Source: Paracoccus marcusii (GTDB lineage: Bacteria > Pseudomonadota > Alphaproteobacteria > Rhodobacterales > Rhodobacteraceae). From it: a stretch of 64,000 nucleotides of DNA. The notes under the pieces are model-generated. The model was given only the letters and a program-made list of their open reading frames with translations, had not been told where the DNA came from and did not search any database. Shown one piece after another: positions 34,532-44,647 of this stretch. Position numbers and translations under genes: made by a program. The stretch is from assembly GCF_028621715.1 (NCBI RefSeq), contig NZ_CP117466.1:2120501-2184500 (forward strand), in the 5' to 3' direction. Positions within the stretch are counted from its first letter, which is position 1; every line of letters starts with the position of its first letter.

Positions 34532-35991
34532 GGTCGGTCCTTGCGATGCGCCTCGCGCAGGGCGCGGCGGTTGATCTTGCCGGTGGGCGTGCGCGGCAGC
34601 GCGTCCAGCGGGATCCACGCGCGGGGCTGCTTGTAGCGGGCAAGGCCGGCCTCGGCCAGAGCCTGCATCTGGTCAGGCGTCGCGGCACCGGTCCAGAAGG
34701 CCGCGACGATGCTGACCCCCGGCGCGGTGGGCAGTTCCGCTACCGCCACGTCGCCCGCATGGGGATGGGTGGCCAGATGATCCTCGATCTCGGGCGGGGC
34801 GACGCGAAAGCCGCCGGCATTCATGATGTCGTCGGCCCGCCCCAGCAGCGTGATCGCGCCGCGATCATCGGCCTGCGCCATGTCGCCGGTCACGAACCAG
34901 TCGCCGCGAAAGCAGGCGAGCGTCGCATCGGGATCGTCCAGATAGCCCAGGAACAGGCCCGGATCGTCGCGCCGGACCGCCAGCGCGCCCGGCTGTCCCG
35001 GCGGCAGGGGGCCATCGTCGGCCAGGATCGCGACATGACGGCCGGGCTGCGGAAAGCCCGCCGTGCCGTGGGGGGCGGGCCGGGACGGGCTGCCCGAAAG
35101 GAAGGTCGAGATTTCGGAGGCGCCCATCGCCTCGTGCAGGTCGGTGCCGGTGCGGGCGGTCCAGGCGGTGCGCAGGCCGGGGTCCAACCGCTCTCCGGCG
35201 GCCAGGGCGTGGCGCAGGGTCACAATCGGGGGCCAGTCCGCGCGCAGCATCCGGCGAAAGACACCGGGCGCCCCGGCCAGGATCGTCGCGCCGTGACGCG
35301 CAGCCAGCGGGGGGATGCGTTCGATCGGGGTGCCGTCGGCGGGAATCAATGCCGTAGCCCCCAGGGTCCACGGGTCCAGCAGCCCGGTGCCAAGGGTGAA
35401 TGTCCAGTTGAACGCCCCGGCATGCAGCAGGCGATCGTCGGCGCGCAGCCCGTACCAGCCCGCCATCATCGCCTGCCGCGCCAGGATCGCGCGATGCGCG
35501 TGCATGACGGCTCGGGGCTGGCCCGAACTGCCCGAGGTGAAGACGATATAGGCCAGGCGATCCGCGGACCCTTGGGCGAAATCGGCCGGGGGAAGCGTGG
35601 CAATGCCGTCAAGGTCGCCCTCGGTCAGGACGGGGGCGGGATGGTCGGGCAGGGGCACGCCCGCGCCGGCCACGATCATCGCGGGTGCGATGCGGGCAGC
35701 GATGTGCGTGATCTCGGCCCCGGTCAGCTGGGCCGAGGTCGGCACCGGGATCATCCCCGCAGCGATCGCCCCCAAGTAGGCGATGGGAAAGGCCGGGCGG
35801 TTCGCCAGCCGCATCAGCAGCCGGTCGCCCGGCCGCAGGCCCGTGCGCGTCAGTCCCGTGGCCGTGCCCAGCACCGCGCGGCGCAGATCGCCATGGGTCC
35901 AGACCTGCGCGTCGTCCGCGCCCATGACGACCAGGGCCTGGTGGTCCGGGACAGCCTGCCCCGCCCGCAGCACATGTTCGGCCAGGTTCAT
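34528..35991 (-). CDS. AMP-forming acyl-CoA synthetase / ligase
   Basis: The 487-residue ANL-superfamily enzyme activates a carboxylic acid as acyl-AMP and then acyl-CoA. Motifs are A3 YIVFTSGSSGQPRAVMHAHR, a TGD-containing A7 (WFVTGDMA), A8 GRADDIMNAGGFRV and the catalytic lysine in TPTGKINRR. By eye it resembles benzoate/acetate-type ligases, but the substrate is not predictable. The start at ATG 35991 (MNLAEHVLR) is preferred over an upstream in-frame start. It is coupled to the FrnE-like gene by a 4-bp overlap. Confidence 0.88.
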   Translation of the reverse strand: MNLAEHVLRAGQAVPDHQALVVMGADDAQVWTHGDLRRAVLGTATGLTRTGLRPGDRLLMRLANRPAFPIAYLGAIAAGMIPVPTSAQLTGAEITHIAARIAPAMIVAGAGVPLPDHPAPVLTEGDLDGIATLPPADFAQGSADRLAYIVFTSGSSGQPRAVMHAHRAILARQAMMAGWYGLRADDRLLHAGAFNWTFTLGTGLLDPWTLGATALIPADGTPIERIPPLAARHGATILAGAPGVFRRMLRADWPPIVTLRHALAAGERLDPGLRTAWTARTGTDLHEAMGASEISTFLSGSPSRPAPHGTAGFPQPGRHVAILADDGPLPPGQPGALAVRRDDPGLFLGYLDDPDATLACFRGDWFVTGDMAQADDRGAITLLGRADDIMNAGGFRVAPPEIEDHLATHPHAGDVAVAELPTAPGVSIVAAFWTGAATPDQMQALAEAGLARYKQPRAWIPLDALPRTPTGKINRRALREAHRKDRP

Positions 35992-36021
35992 TCCTGCGTC
36001 CTGCCTGTCGCCCAATAAAAA

Positions 36022-36043
36022 ACGGCCCGCGCGAACGGGCCGT
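36022..36043 (-). terminator. cspA terminator
   Basis: On the minus strand ACGGCCCG and CGGGCCGT form a perfect 8-bp stem with a 6-base loop, followed by TTTTTATTGGG, 23 bases after the cspA stop. Confidence 0.88.
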
Positions 36044-36065
36044 CCGGATCACGCGCGATGGCGGA

Positions 36066-36272
36066 TCAGAGCAGTTTCAGATCGCTGGCCGAGGCGCGGC
36101 CGTCACGGCCGGACTGCAGCTCGAATGCGATCTTCTGGTTGTCCTGAAGGCCCGTCAGCCCGGCACGTTCCACGGCCGAGATGTGCACGAACACGTCCTT
36201 GCCGCCGTCATCGGGCGCGATGAAGCCGAAGCCCTTGGTCGAGTTGAACCATTTTACCGTTCCGGTCGCCAT
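36066..36272 (-). CDS. Cold-shock protein (CspA family)
   Basis: The 68-residue single cold-shock domain has RNP1 KGFGFIAPDD and RNP2 VFVHISAVE, with the N-terminal MATGTVKWFNSTKGFGFI. It binds single-stranded nucleic acid as an RNA chaperone. The start at 36272 is supported by AAGGAGAA upstream. The 190-bp interval to thrS provides room for a leader RNA of the type that gives cold induction, but no structure is proven. Confidence 0.96.
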   Translation of the reverse strand: MATGTVKWFNSTKGFGFIAPDDGGKDVFVHISAVERAGLTGLQDNQKIAFELQSGRDGRASASDLKLL

Positions 36273-36463
36273 AACCGTATTCTCCTTCAAGTCATCCCGA
36301 CGCAGGATTGCGCCAGGCCGTGCAGCCCGCTTTCGGTCTTCCGGCTGCCCAAGAGGGAGGCGGTAGAAAGTCTTCGCTCACGCGACTGAGAGGATGCCCG
36401 AATCGTTGCAAAACGCAAGAGTCAAACGCGGCCCCGTGGTGCCGCGTTCGACGCAGGCGGGGT

Positions 36464-38410
36464 TCAGCGCAGGTCCGGGGGCGTGGCCTCGGCCGCCAGA
36501 TCGGCCACGACCTGGTCAAGGGTCACGGTGCGACTGCCCTGCGCGTCCAAGCGGCGCAGCGAGACGGTGCGGTCCTCGACCTCCTTCATGCCGATGGCCA
36601 GGATCGCGGGAACGCGGCCGACCGAATGTTCGCGGACCTTGTAGTTGATCTTTTCGTTGCGGATGTCGGCCTCGGCCCGGATGCCGCGGGCGCGTAGGGC
36701 GGCCACGACCTCGTGCACATAGGCGTCCGCATCCGACACGATCGAGGCCACGACCACCTGACGCGGCGCCAGCCAGAAGGGCAGCTTGCCGGCGCTGTTC
36801 TCGATCAGGATGCCGATGAAGCGCTCGAAGCTGCCCAGCACCGCGCGGTGCAGCATGATGGGCCGGTGCTTGTGTCCGTCGGCACCGACATATTCCGCAT
36901 CCAGACGTTCCGGCAGGTTGGGGTCCACCTGCAGCGTGCCGCATTGCCAGTCGCGACCGATGGCGTCGGTCAGCACGAATTCCAGCTTCGGCCCGTAGAA
37001 GGCGCCCTCACCCGGGAAAACCGTGTAGTCATGGCCCGCGGCCTTGCAGGCGTTGCCCAGGGCGGCCTCGGCGCGGTCCCAGCTTTCCTCGGTCCCGATG
37101 CGTTTTTCGGGGCGCGTCGACAGCTTGATGCGCCAGCCCTCGAAGCCCAGGTCGGAGTAGATCCCGGCCAGGAAGTCGATGAACTTCTTGGTCTCGGCCT
37201 CGATCTGGTCCTCGGTGCAGAAGATGTGGGCGTCGTCCTGGGTAAAGCCGCGTACGCGCATAATGCCGTGCAGCGCGCCCGAGGGCTCATAGCGGTTGCA
37301 GGACCCGAACTCGGCCATGCGCAGCGGCAGGTCGCGATAGGATTTCAGGCCGTGGTTGAAGATCTGCACGTGGCACGGGCAGTTCATCGGCTTCAGGGCG
37401 TTGATCGTCTTGGTCTTGGCATGTTCCTCATCGACCTCGACGATGAACATGTTTTCCTGATAGTTCTCCCAGTGCCCTGATTCTTCCCACAATTTCCGGC
37501 TGACGACCTGGGGCGTGTTGACCTCGACATATCCGTCGGCGCGCTGCTTGCGGCGCATGTAGTCCTGCAGCGTGGTATAGATGTTCCAGCCGTTCGGGTG
37601 CCAGAACACCTGGCCCGGCGCCTCCTCCTGCATGTGGTACAGGTCCATCTCGCGGCCCAGCTTGCGGTGGTCGCGCTTGGCGGCCTCCTCCAGCATCGTC
37701 ATGTGCGCCTTGAGGTCGTCGCGGTTGCGGAACGCCACGCCATAGATGCGCTGCAGCATGGGTCGCGTCGCGTCGCCCAACCAATAGGCCCCGGCGATAT
37801 GGGTCAGTTTGAAGGCATCGGCGGGCAGCTGGCCGGTATTCTGCAGGTGCGGACCGCGGCACAGGTCCTGCCAGTCGCCGTGCCAGTACATGCGCAGGTC
37901 CTGGCCCTCGGGGATGCGGTCGATCAGCTCCAGCTTGAAGGGCTCGTTCGCCGCCTTGTAATGGGCGATCGCGCGGTCGCGGTCCCAGATCTCGGTGCGG
38001 ACGGGTTCGCGGGCGTTGATGATCTCCTTCATCTTGGCCTCGATCGCGCCCAGGTCGTCGGGAGTGAAGGGTTCGGCCCGGTCGAAATCATAGAACCAGC
38101 CGTGGTCGCGGACCGGGCCGATGGTAACCTTGACGTCGGGCCAGATCGCCTGGACCGCACGGGCCATCACATGGGCGAAATCGTGGCGGATCAGCTCCAG
38201 CGCCTGCGCCTCGTCCTTCATCGAATGGATGGCAATCTGGCCGCTGGCGGTGATCGGCCAGGCCAGGTCGATGTGGCTGCCGTCCAGGCTGGCGGAAATG
38301 GCGCGCTTGGCAAGGCTGGGCGCGATGCTCTCGGCGACCTCGGCGGCGGTCACGCCGGCGGGATAGTCGCGCGCATTGCCATCGGGAAAGGTGAGGGTGA
38401 TCTGGGACAT
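36464..38410 (-). CDS. thrS: Threonyl-tRNA synthetase
   Basis: The 648-residue class II synthetase is complete. It has an N-terminal TGS domain ([20 protein letters not shown]), the SAD editing domain ([20 protein letters not shown]), a catalytic core with motif 1 to 3 segments ([34 protein letters not shown]) and an anticodon-binding domain ([20 protein letters not shown]). The zinc-binding cysteine in MNCPCH is present. It starts at 38410 and is divergent from an MFS/hydrolase operon. Confidence 0.98.
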   Translation of the reverse strand: MSQITLTFPDGNARDYPAGVTAAEVAESIAPSLAKRAISASLDGSHIDLAWPITASGQIAIHSMKDEAQALELIRHDFAHVMARAVQAIWPDVKVTIGPVRDHGWFYDFDRAEPFTPDDLGAIEAKMKEIINAREPVRTEIWDRDRAIAHYKAANEPFKLELIDRIPEGQDLRMYWHGDWQDLCRGPHLQNTGQLPADAFKLTHIAGAYWLGDATRPMLQRIYGVAFRNRDDLKAHMTMLEEAAKRDHRKLGREMDLYHMQEEAPGQVFWHPNGWNIYTTLQDYMRRKQRADGYVEVNTPQVVSRKLWEESGHWENYQENMFIVEVDEEHAKTKTINALKPMNCPCHVQIFNHGLKSYRDLPLRMAEFGSCNRYEPSGALHGIMRVRGFTQDDAHIFCTEDQIEAETKKFIDFLAGIYSDLGFEGWRIKLSTRPEKRIGTEESWDRAEAALGNACKAAGHDYTVFPGEGAFYGPKLEFVLTDAIGRDWQCGTLQVDPNLPERLDAEYVGADGHKHRPIMLHRAVLGSFERFIGILIENSAGKLPFWLAPRQVVVASIVSDADAYVHEVVAALRARGIRAEADIRNEKINYKVREHSVGRVPAILAIGMKEVEDRTVSLRRLDAQGSRTVTLDQVVADLAAEATPPDLR

Positions 38411-38526
38411 GTTGTCCTCCTCGTCGGTTTGGCGCCCACGGAACGCCCGGTTGCGGGTTATGGTCGGGCAGGCATGGACGTGCCCGCGCGATTAGTCAAG
38501 ATTACGGCAACACACGGGAAGCCAGC

Positions 38527-39816
38527 ATGAGCCACCACAGCGATTTCGAGGAGCAACTGTTCGAGCGTCTGGTCGAGGACCCCGACAGCGACGGCGGCCT
38601 GTCCGACGCCCAGAGCCGGGTCGAGCCGCGCAACTTCCTGCGCCACATCCTTTCCTTGGCCGCGTCGAAACTGGCCGACGGGCTGGTCGACGCGAAACTG
38701 GTTCTGTCCTGGCTGCTGACCCATCTGGGTGCGGGGGCGGGCGTGATCGGCCTGCTGGTGCCCGTCCGAGAGGCCGGGTCGCTGCTGCCGCAACTGTTCA
38801 CCGCAGGGGCCATCGGCGCACTGCCGCGACGCAAATGGGCCTGGGCCGTGGGCAGCGTCGTGCAAGGTCTGGCGGCGCTGGCCATCGCGGGCATCGCCCT
38901 GACGATGGAGGGGCCGGCCGCGGGCGGGGCCATCATCGCAGCCCTGGCGGTGCTGGCCCTGGCGCGGTCGGTCTGTTCGGCCAGCTACAAGGATGTCTTG
39001 GGCAAGACGGTGGGCAAGTCGCGGCGCGGCGCGGCCACGGGTTTCGCCAGCAGCGTGGGCGCCGCGGGGGTCATCGTCTTTGCCGGCCTGCTGCTGTGGC
39101 AGCCGCTGGATCGGGCGGTGCTGGTCATCGGCGCGGTGGCGCTGGCGGGCGTTGCCTGGATCCTGGGCGGCGCGATCTTTGCGACCTTGGACGAGGAGGC
39201 GCAGCCGCGTGAGGAGGTGCTGAGCCTGTCACAATCCATCGGCCAGCTGCGTCTGGTGCGCGAGGATGGACAGTTGGCCCGGTTCATCGTCGCGCGGTCG
39301 CTGCTGGTGGGATCGGCCTTGGCGCCGCCCTATCTGCTGGTGCTGGCCGCGGCGGGGCAGGGAGACCGTCAGCTGGGCCTTCTGGTGCTGGCATCGGCGC
39401 TGGCATCCCTGCTGTCGTCCTGGGTCTGGGGGCGGATGTCGGACCGGTCGGCCCGCCGGGTGCTGATCTGGTCGGGCGTCGCGGGGGCAATCGCCCTGGG
39501 TGCGGCCCTGGTTCTGGCGGCCATGGGGCTGGCACAGGTGACGGGCGCGATCGCGGTGGTTCTGTTCGGCCTGATGATCGCCTATCACGGCGTGCGGCAG
39601 GGGCGGACGACCTATCTGGTCGACATGGCGCCCGATGATCAGCGCGCCGCCTATACCGCGGTGTCGAACCTGGTGGTCGGTGTCGTCCTGCTGGTGGCCG
39701 GCGCCGCCTCTGCGGGGCTGGCAGTGCTGGGCGCGCAATGGGCGGTGGCCGCCTTCGCCGCGGCGTCGGCCCTGGGGGCCTGGGTCGCATGGGGATTGGA
39801 CGAGGTGAGCAAATGA
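38527..39816 (+). CDS. MFS transporter
   Basis: The 429-residue protein has a hydrophilic acidic N-terminus of about 45 residues, then about twelve hydrophobic segments. The loop WGRMSDRSARRVLIWSG in the second half is an MFS A-like motif, and KTVGKSRRGAATGFASS lies between helices. No close functional family is recognised. Its stop overlaps the start of a downstream alpha/beta hydrolase by ATGA, suggesting a joint role such as export or import of a compound that the hydrolase acts on. Confidence 0.85.
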   Translation: MSHHSDFEEQLFERLVEDPDSDGGLSDAQSRVEPRNFLRHILSLAASKLADGLVDAKLVLSWLLTHLGAGAGVIGLLVPVREAGSLLPQLFTAGAIGALPRRKWAWAVGSVVQGLAALAIAGIALTMEGPAAGGAIIAALAVLALARSVCSASYKDVLGKTVGKSRRGAATGFASSVGAAGVIVFAGLLLWQPLDRAVLVIGAVALAGVAWILGGAIFATLDEEAQPREEVLSLSQSIGQLRLVREDGQLARFIVARSLLVGSALAPPYLLVLAAAGQGDRQLGLLVLASALASLLSSWVWGRMSDRSARRVLIWSGVAGAIALGAALVLAAMGLAQVTGAIAVVLFGLMIAYHGVRQGRTTYLVDMAPDDQRAAYTAVSNLVVGVVLLVAGAASAGLAVLGAQWAVAAFAAASALGAWVAWGLDEVSK

Positions 39817-40562
39817 CGGATTATCTGACGACGGATACGGGACGGCGCATCGCCTACGACCGCCTGGAGGGGCAGGGCCCCGGCATCGTGTTCCTGGGCG
39901 GGTTCCGGTCCGACATGCAGGGGTCGAAGGCAGTCCATCTGCGGGACTGGGCGGCGGCGCAGGGGCGTGCCTTTTTGCGGTTCGACTATTCCGGGCACGG
40001 CGCCAGCGACGGCGCGTTCGAGGAGGGCTGCATCGGGGATTGGGCCGCCGATGCCCGTGCAGCGATCGAGGCGCTGACACAGGGCCCGCAGGTTCTGGTC
40101 GGGTCGTCGATGGGCGGGTGGATCAGCCTGCTGATGGCACGGACGATCCCGGACCGCGTTGCCGGGCTGGTCACGATTGCCGCGGCGCCGGATTTCACCG
40201 AACGCGGGTTCTGGGCCGGATTTTCACCCGACCAACGCAAGTCGCTGATGCGCGACGGCCGCGTTGCCTTGCCAAGCGAGTACGGAGAGCCGCTGGTCCT
40301 GACGCGGCGGTTGATCGAAAATGGCCGCGACCAACTCGTCCTGAACCAGCCGCTTTTGCTGCCTTTTCCGGCGCGGATGCTGCAGGGGACAGCGGATGCG
40401 GATGTGCCGGTGTCCTGGGCGATGGACCTGCTGGATCACGCGTCGGGCGAGGATCTGCGGCTGACCCTGGTCAAGGGGGCCGATCACCGATTCTCCTCGC
40501 CCGACTGTCTGGACCTGATCGTCGCGACGATCGAGGAGGTCGTTCAGAACGTCAGGGAATAG
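39813..40562 (+). CDS. Alpha/beta hydrolase
   Basis: The 249-residue protein has the nucleophile elbow VGSSMGGW (serine about residue 93), an oxyanion-region GGFRSDMQGS near residue 30, FDYSGHGASDG and a C-terminal histidine in KGADHRF. It resembles palmitoyl-thioesterase-like or BAAT-type serine hydrolases common in alphaproteobacteria. Substrate is unknown. It is translationally coupled to the MFS gene. Its 3' end overlaps the convergent PPOX-family gene by 19 bp. Confidence 0.9.
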   Translation: MTDYLTTDTGRRIAYDRLEGQGPGIVFLGGFRSDMQGSKAVHLRDWAAAQGRAFLRFDYSGHGASDGAFEEGCIGDWAADARAAIEALTQGPQVLVGSSMGGWISLLMARTIPDRVAGLVTIAAAPDFTERGFWAGFSPDQRKSLMRDGRVALPSEYGEPLVLTRRLIENGRDQLVLNQPLLLPFPARMLQGTADADVPVSWAMDLLDHASGEDLRLTLVKGADHRFSSPDCLDLIVATIEEVVQNVRE

Positions 40563-41017
40563 TGGTCGCCCATGTCGGGCTTGTCGCCGGTGATCTTGGA
40601 TTTGGCGATCTGGTACAGGAAGGCCATGCTGCCGCCCGTGGCCCAAACCTCCGCCTCGGTCAGGTCGAGACGCAGCAGCTGGACGTCGGGGTCCTGCTTG
40701 CCATCCTCGAACCAGCTGGAGGCGACTGCGTTCCAAAGCTCGTCCAGCTTGGCGCGGTTGTCGGACAGGGACAGGGTGCCGTGGATGCGGGCGTAAAGGC
40801 CCTGGCCGCCATCGCTGACCACATGCATCGCATCCTGCGGACCCGATGCCACGCTGCGGGCCAAGTCGGTGTCCTTGGCGGTGATGAACCACAGCACGCC
40901 GACCTTGCGGTCGGTATAATGCGACATCGGAACAAGCCGCGAATCTTGGGTCACACCCAGCATGCCGCTGTTGATGTCGTCCAGACGGCTCCAGAACTGG
41001 TGATTGTGGTCGGTCAT
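40544..41017 (-). CDS. Pyridoxamine 5'-phosphate oxidase-family (general stress) protein
   Basis: The 157-residue protein has a flavin-binding split-barrel fold. MLGVTQDSRLVPMSHYTDRK, VGVLWFITAKDTDLARSVAS and YARIHGTLSLSDNRAKLDEL match the general-stress-protein 26-like PPOX group. These bind FMN, FAD or F420 and often act in stress responses; they are not the vitamin B6 enzyme. The start at ATG 41017 was chosen on family length. The 3' end overlaps the hydrolase gene on the other strand. Confidence 0.88.
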   Translation of the reverse strand: MTDHNHQFWSRLDDINSGMLGVTQDSRLVPMSHYTDRKVGVLWFITAKDTDLARSVASGPQDAMHVVSDGGQGLYARIHGTLSLSDNRAKLDELWNAVASSWFEDGKQDPDVQLLRLDLTEAEVWATGGSMAFLYQIAKSKITGDKPDMGDHYSLTF

Positions 41018-41069
41018 CCTGCGATCCTTTCGTGCCGCATCAGGCGGCGATCGCGGGATAAACAACGAT

Positions 41070-41098
41070 CCGCGGGACCGGGTTCCCCCGTCCCGCGG
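41070..41098 (-). terminator. Hairpin downstream of phaZ
   Basis: CCGCGGGAC (41070-41078) and GTCCCGCGG (41090-41098) form a perfect 9-bp stem just after the phaZ stop on the minus strand. There is no clear U-tract, so termination efficiency is uncertain. Confidence 0.5.
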
Positions 41099-41106
41099 GA
41101 CCGACG

Positions 41107-42453
41107 TCAGACCGCGACGTTGTCCGAATGGACCGGATCGTTGACGCCGCAATCGGCGGCCGCGCCGCCTGCCCGACGCTTGCGACGCGGCTTGACGCTG
41201 TCCGGCAGCGCTGCGTTTTCGTCAATGAAGTCAAGAACCAGCGGGCGGATGTTCAGGCGCCACGACTTGCCTGCAAAGATGCCGTAATGGCCAGCGCCCG
41301 GTTCCAGGTGCTGAACCTTCCTGGCGTCGGGCACGCCGGTGCACAGGTCCAGCGCCGCGACGCATTGGCCCGGCGCCGAGATGTCGTCATTCGCCCCCTC
41401 GACCGTCATCACGGCGACGTCGGTGATCTTGCCGATATCGACGGGACGGCCGTCGACGGTGAAGCGGTTCTGCGCGATCTCGAGGTTCTTGAAGATGCGT
41501 TCGACGGTCGACAGGTAGAATTCGGCCGTCATGTCCATGACCGCCAGGTATTCGTCATAGAACTTGTTGTGCTTGTCGCCTTCGCTGGCGGTGCCGCGCG
41601 CCTCGGCATAGATCTGTTCGATAAAGGCGCGGGTATGGGTCTGCATGTTCATGGTGATGAACGACGACAGCTGCGCCAGCCCGGGATAGACCATGCGCCC
41701 GGCACCGCGATACTTGAAGCCCACGGACTGGATCGCCAGATGCTCCAGCTCACCCATGGTGATGCGGTTGCCGAAATCGGTGACCTCGGTCGCGGCGGCG
41801 TCGGGGTCGACGGGGCCGCCAATCAGGGTCAGGGTGCGCGGCTGCGCGGCCGGCTCCTCCTCCGCCAAGATAGCGGTCGCGACCAGGGCCAGGGGCGCCG
41901 GCTGACACACCGCGATGACATTCACGTCGGGGCCCAGGTGGCGAATGAAGTCGACCAGGTAGCGGGTATAATCCTCGACGTCGAACTTGCCCTCGCTGAC
42001 CGGAATGTCGCGGGCATTGTGCCAGTCGGTCACGTACAGTTCGCAATCGTTCAGAAGCGACAGCACGGTCGAGCGCATCAGGGTCGCGTAGTGACCCGAC
42101 ATCGGCGCGACCAGCAGGACCTTGCGGGGCAGCGGGTCGCGACGGGCGACGCGGAAATGGATCAGGTCGCCGAAGGCCCGGCGCAGGACCGGCTCGACAT
42201 AGACGACATGGTCCTGCCCGTCCTCTCCGGCGATGGGGGGGATCTCCCAGTCGGGCTTGATCACCATGCGTGCAAAGCTGCGTTCGGTGACACGGCCCCA
42301 GGCCCCCAGCATCCGAAACGCGGGATGCGGGACCAAGGCGAAGGCGGGATAGGCCCCGATCGCGCGGGCGGTCGCGCCCATCCATTCGTTCGTGTTCCGA
42401 ATCGTCTCCATCGCGTCATAGGACACGATGCCGCGAAGACCTTTGACCGACAT
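41107..42453 (-). CDS. phaZ: Intracellular polyhydroxybutyrate depolymerase
   Basis: The roughly 448-residue enzyme degrades stored PHB granules in the cytosol. The nucleophile motif is cysteine-containing, VCQPAPLALVA, as in the intracellular PhaZ family where cysteine replaces the lipase serine. LLVAPMSGHYATLMRSTV and GAGHYGIFAGKSWR (catalytic histidine region) are further landmarks. The start is taken as ATG 42453 (MSVKGLRG); a TTG at 42465 is also possible. It is divergent from phaC, the common Rhodobacterales layout. The basic C-terminus (KPRRKRRAGG) is typical. Confidence 0.93.
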   Translation of the reverse strand: MSVKGLRGIVSYDAMETIRNTNEWMGATARAIGAYPAFALVPHPAFRMLGAWGRVTERSFARMVIKPDWEIPPIAGEDGQDHVVYVEPVLRRAFGDLIHFRVARRDPLPRKVLLVAPMSGHYATLMRSTVLSLLNDCELYVTDWHNARDIPVSEGKFDVEDYTRYLVDFIRHLGPDVNVIAVCQPAPLALVATAILAEEEPAAQPRTLTLIGGPVDPDAAATEVTDFGNRITMGELEHLAIQSVGFKYRGAGRMVYPGLAQLSSFITMNMQTHTRAFIEQIYAEARGTASEGDKHNKFYDEYLAVMDMTAEFYLSTVERIFKNLEIAQNRFTVDGRPVDIGKITDVAVMTVEGANDDISAPGQCVAALDLCTGVPDARKVQHLEPGAGHYGIFAGKSWRLNIRPLVLDFIDENAALPDSVKPRRKRRAGGAAADCGVNDPVHSDNVAV

Positions 42454-42467
42454 GTAACCCCACAATT

Positions 42468-42480
42468 GCTGCGCCGCGGC
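42468..42480. promoter_or_regulatory. Imperfect PhaR-like site in the phaZ-phaC spacer
   Basis: GCTGC-gcc-GCGGC is one base off the CTGC-N3-GCAG type dyad that appears perfectly upstream of phaP. It lies just upstream of the phaZ start. Weak evidence only. Confidence 0.3.
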
Positions 42481-42587
42481 ACATGATCTGCGCGCGACGG
42501 GGCGGCGGGAACGGGGTCAGAAGCCGGGTTTACGCCTTGCCTGCCCTGCGCATATCATGACCGTATAAGTAGGGGGGATTACGGATC

Positions 42588-44567
42588 ATGGCAAGACAGC
42601 CGGACAATACGGGTAAAAATGTTGCCAAATCACGTGCGAAACCGGCAACAACCGCAAAGGTGCGCGCGAAGCCCAAGCCCCAGGCCAAGACCCCGGAGGT
42701 CGAGGTGAAGACGCCCCAGGCCAAGGTGGACGCCGCCGAACCCAAGGTCGAGACGCCCCAGGTCCAAGGCACGTCGCCCGAGGGCGAAGCTAAGGTCGCG
42801 GCGCCCAAGCTCGCCCCCGCCGCCCACAAGCTGGCCGAGAACATCGAGCGGATCGAGACCCTGGGTCACCGCCTGATGGCCGCGCTGGCCGATCGCAACT
42901 TGCCCAATCCCGGCGTCGAGGGGCCGGGCGCCGAGCTGTACCTGACCGCCGCGAACGCGTTCCTGAAGACGCTGGCGGAACATCCCGCCAAGATGATCGA
43001 GACGCAGGTCACCTTCTGGGGTCAGACCCTGTCGAATTATGCCCGCGCGCAGAAGGCGCTTGCCACCGGGCAGCTGACCGCCCCCGAGGATGACACCCCC
43101 GCCGATCGCCGCTTTGCCAATCCGCTGTGGCAGACCCATCCCTATTTCAACCTGATCAAGAAGCAATACCTGACCAATGCGCGCGCGCTGAAGGATGCGA
43201 CGGCGACGCTGGATCTGCCCGACGATGTGACCCGCAAGCGTGTCCACTGGATGACCGCGCAGATCATCGACATGATGGCGCCCACCAACTTTCTTGCGAC
43301 CAATCCCGACGCGCTGGAGAAGGCCGTCGAGACCGAGGGCGAAAGCCTGGTCAAGGGGCTGGAGAACCTGGTCCGCGACGTCGAGCAGCATGGCGGAGAG
43401 ATGATCGTGTCCCTGGCCGATCGCCGCGCCTTCACGGTCGGAGAGAACATCGGAACCGCGCCCGGCACCGTCGTCTATCGCGCGCCGCTGTTCGAGCTGA
43501 TCCAGTACGCGCCCACGACGCCCAAGACGCATGCGCTGCCCCTGGTGATCTTTCCGCCTTGGATCAACAAGTTCTACATTCTGGACCTGAAGCCCCAGAA
43601 CAGTCTGATCCGCTGGCTGGTGGATCAGGGCCAGACGCTGTTCGTCGTCAGTTGGAAGAACCCCGATGCCAGCCTGTCCGACACCGGCATGGAGGAGTAC
43701 GTCCAGGCCTATCTGGACGCGATGGACCAGGTGCAGGCCCTGACGGGACAGGCGCGGCTGAACGCGGTCGGCTATTGCATCGCGGGCACCACGCTTTCGC
43801 TGACGCTGGCGCTGCTGAAGCAGAAGGGCGATCGCCGCGTGAACTCGGCCACGCTGCTGACCACGCTGACGGACTTTTCCGACCAGGGCGAATTCACCAG
43901 CTTCCTGCAGGACGATTTCGTCGGCGGCATCGAGGCCGAGGTCCAGCGCCACGGCCTGCTGCGGGCACAGCTGATGTCGCGCACCATGAGCTTCCTGCGC
44001 GCCAACGACCTGGTCTGGGGCCCTGCCATCCGCAGCTACATGATGGGAGAGACGCCGCCGGCCTTCGATCTGCTGTTCTGGAACGGCGACAGCACGAACC
44101 TGCCCGGGCGCATGGCGATGCAGTACCTGCGTGGCCTGTGCCAGAAGAACGCCTTTGCCGAGGAGGGGTTCGAGCTGCTGGGCCACCGTCTGCACCTGTC
44201 CGACGTCACGGTGCCCCTGTGTTCGGTCGCCTGCGAGGGTGACCACATCGCACCCTGGAAGGATTGCTGGCGCGGGGTGGCGCAGATGGGATCGAAGGAC
44301 AAGACCTTCATCCTGTCGCAATCGGGGCATGTGGCGGGCATCGTGAACCCGCCCACGCGGCAGAAATACGGGCACTACCTCAGCGATCACGGCTTTGGCG
44401 GCACGCATCAGGACTGGAAGGACGCGGCGGCGTTCCAGCAGTCCAGCTGGTGGCCGACCTGGGGCGCATGGCTGGCCGAGCGAGCCGGTCCGATGGTGCC
44501 CGCCCGCGACCCCGGAGCGGGTCTTGATCCCGCCCCCGGCCGCTATGTCCACGAGCGCGCAGGCTGA
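42588..44567 (+). CDS. phaC: Class I polyhydroxyalkanoate synthase
   Basis: The 659-residue enzyme polymerises 3-hydroxybutyryl-CoA into PHB on granules. The catalytic cysteine lies in the lipase-like box GYCIAGTTLS, and SQSGHVAGIVNPP holds the catalytic histidine. NPLWQTHPYFNLIKKQYL starts the conserved core at about residue 183. Residues 1-80 are a Lys/Pro/Ala-rich low-complexity extension with near-repeats of the type VETPQ. AGGGGGG precedes the ATG. It is followed by phaP and phaR on the same strand. Confidence 0.96.
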   Translation: MARQPDNTGKNVAKSRAKPATTAKVRAKPKPQAKTPEVEVKTPQAKVDAAEPKVETPQVQGTSPEGEAKVAAPKLAPAAHKLAENIERIETLGHRLMAALADRNLPNPGVEGPGAELYLTAANAFLKTLAEHPAKMIETQVTFWGQTLSNYARAQKALATGQLTAPEDDTPADRRFANPLWQTHPYFNLIKKQYLTNARALKDATATLDLPDDVTRKRVHWMTAQIIDMMAPTNFLATNPDALEKAVETEGESLVKGLENLVRDVEQHGGEMIVSLADRRAFTVGENIGTAPGTVVYRAPLFELIQYAPTTPKTHALPLVIFPPWINKFYILDLKPQNSLIRWLVDQGQTLFVVSWKNPDASLSDTGMEEYVQAYLDAMDQVQALTGQARLNAVGYCIAGTTLSLTLALLKQKGDRRVNSATLLTTLTDFSDQGEFTSFLQDDFVGGIEAEVQRHGLLRAQLMSRTMSFLRANDLVWGPAIRSYMMGETPPAFDLLFWNGDSTNLPGRMAMQYLRGLCQKNAFAEEGFELLGHRLHLSDVTVPLCSVACEGDHIAPWKDCWRGVAQMGSKDKTFILSQSGHVAGIVNPPTRQKYGHYLSDHGFGGTHQDWKDAAAFQQSSWWPTWGAWLAERAGPMVPARDPGAGLDPAPGRYVHERAG

Positions 44568-44647
44568 AGCGGGGCTGGCGCACGGGACTTTCCAAGGGCT
44601 TGCGCCGGCCGGCCGGATTTTCGCCGCGCCGCAGAAAAAATACTTGA

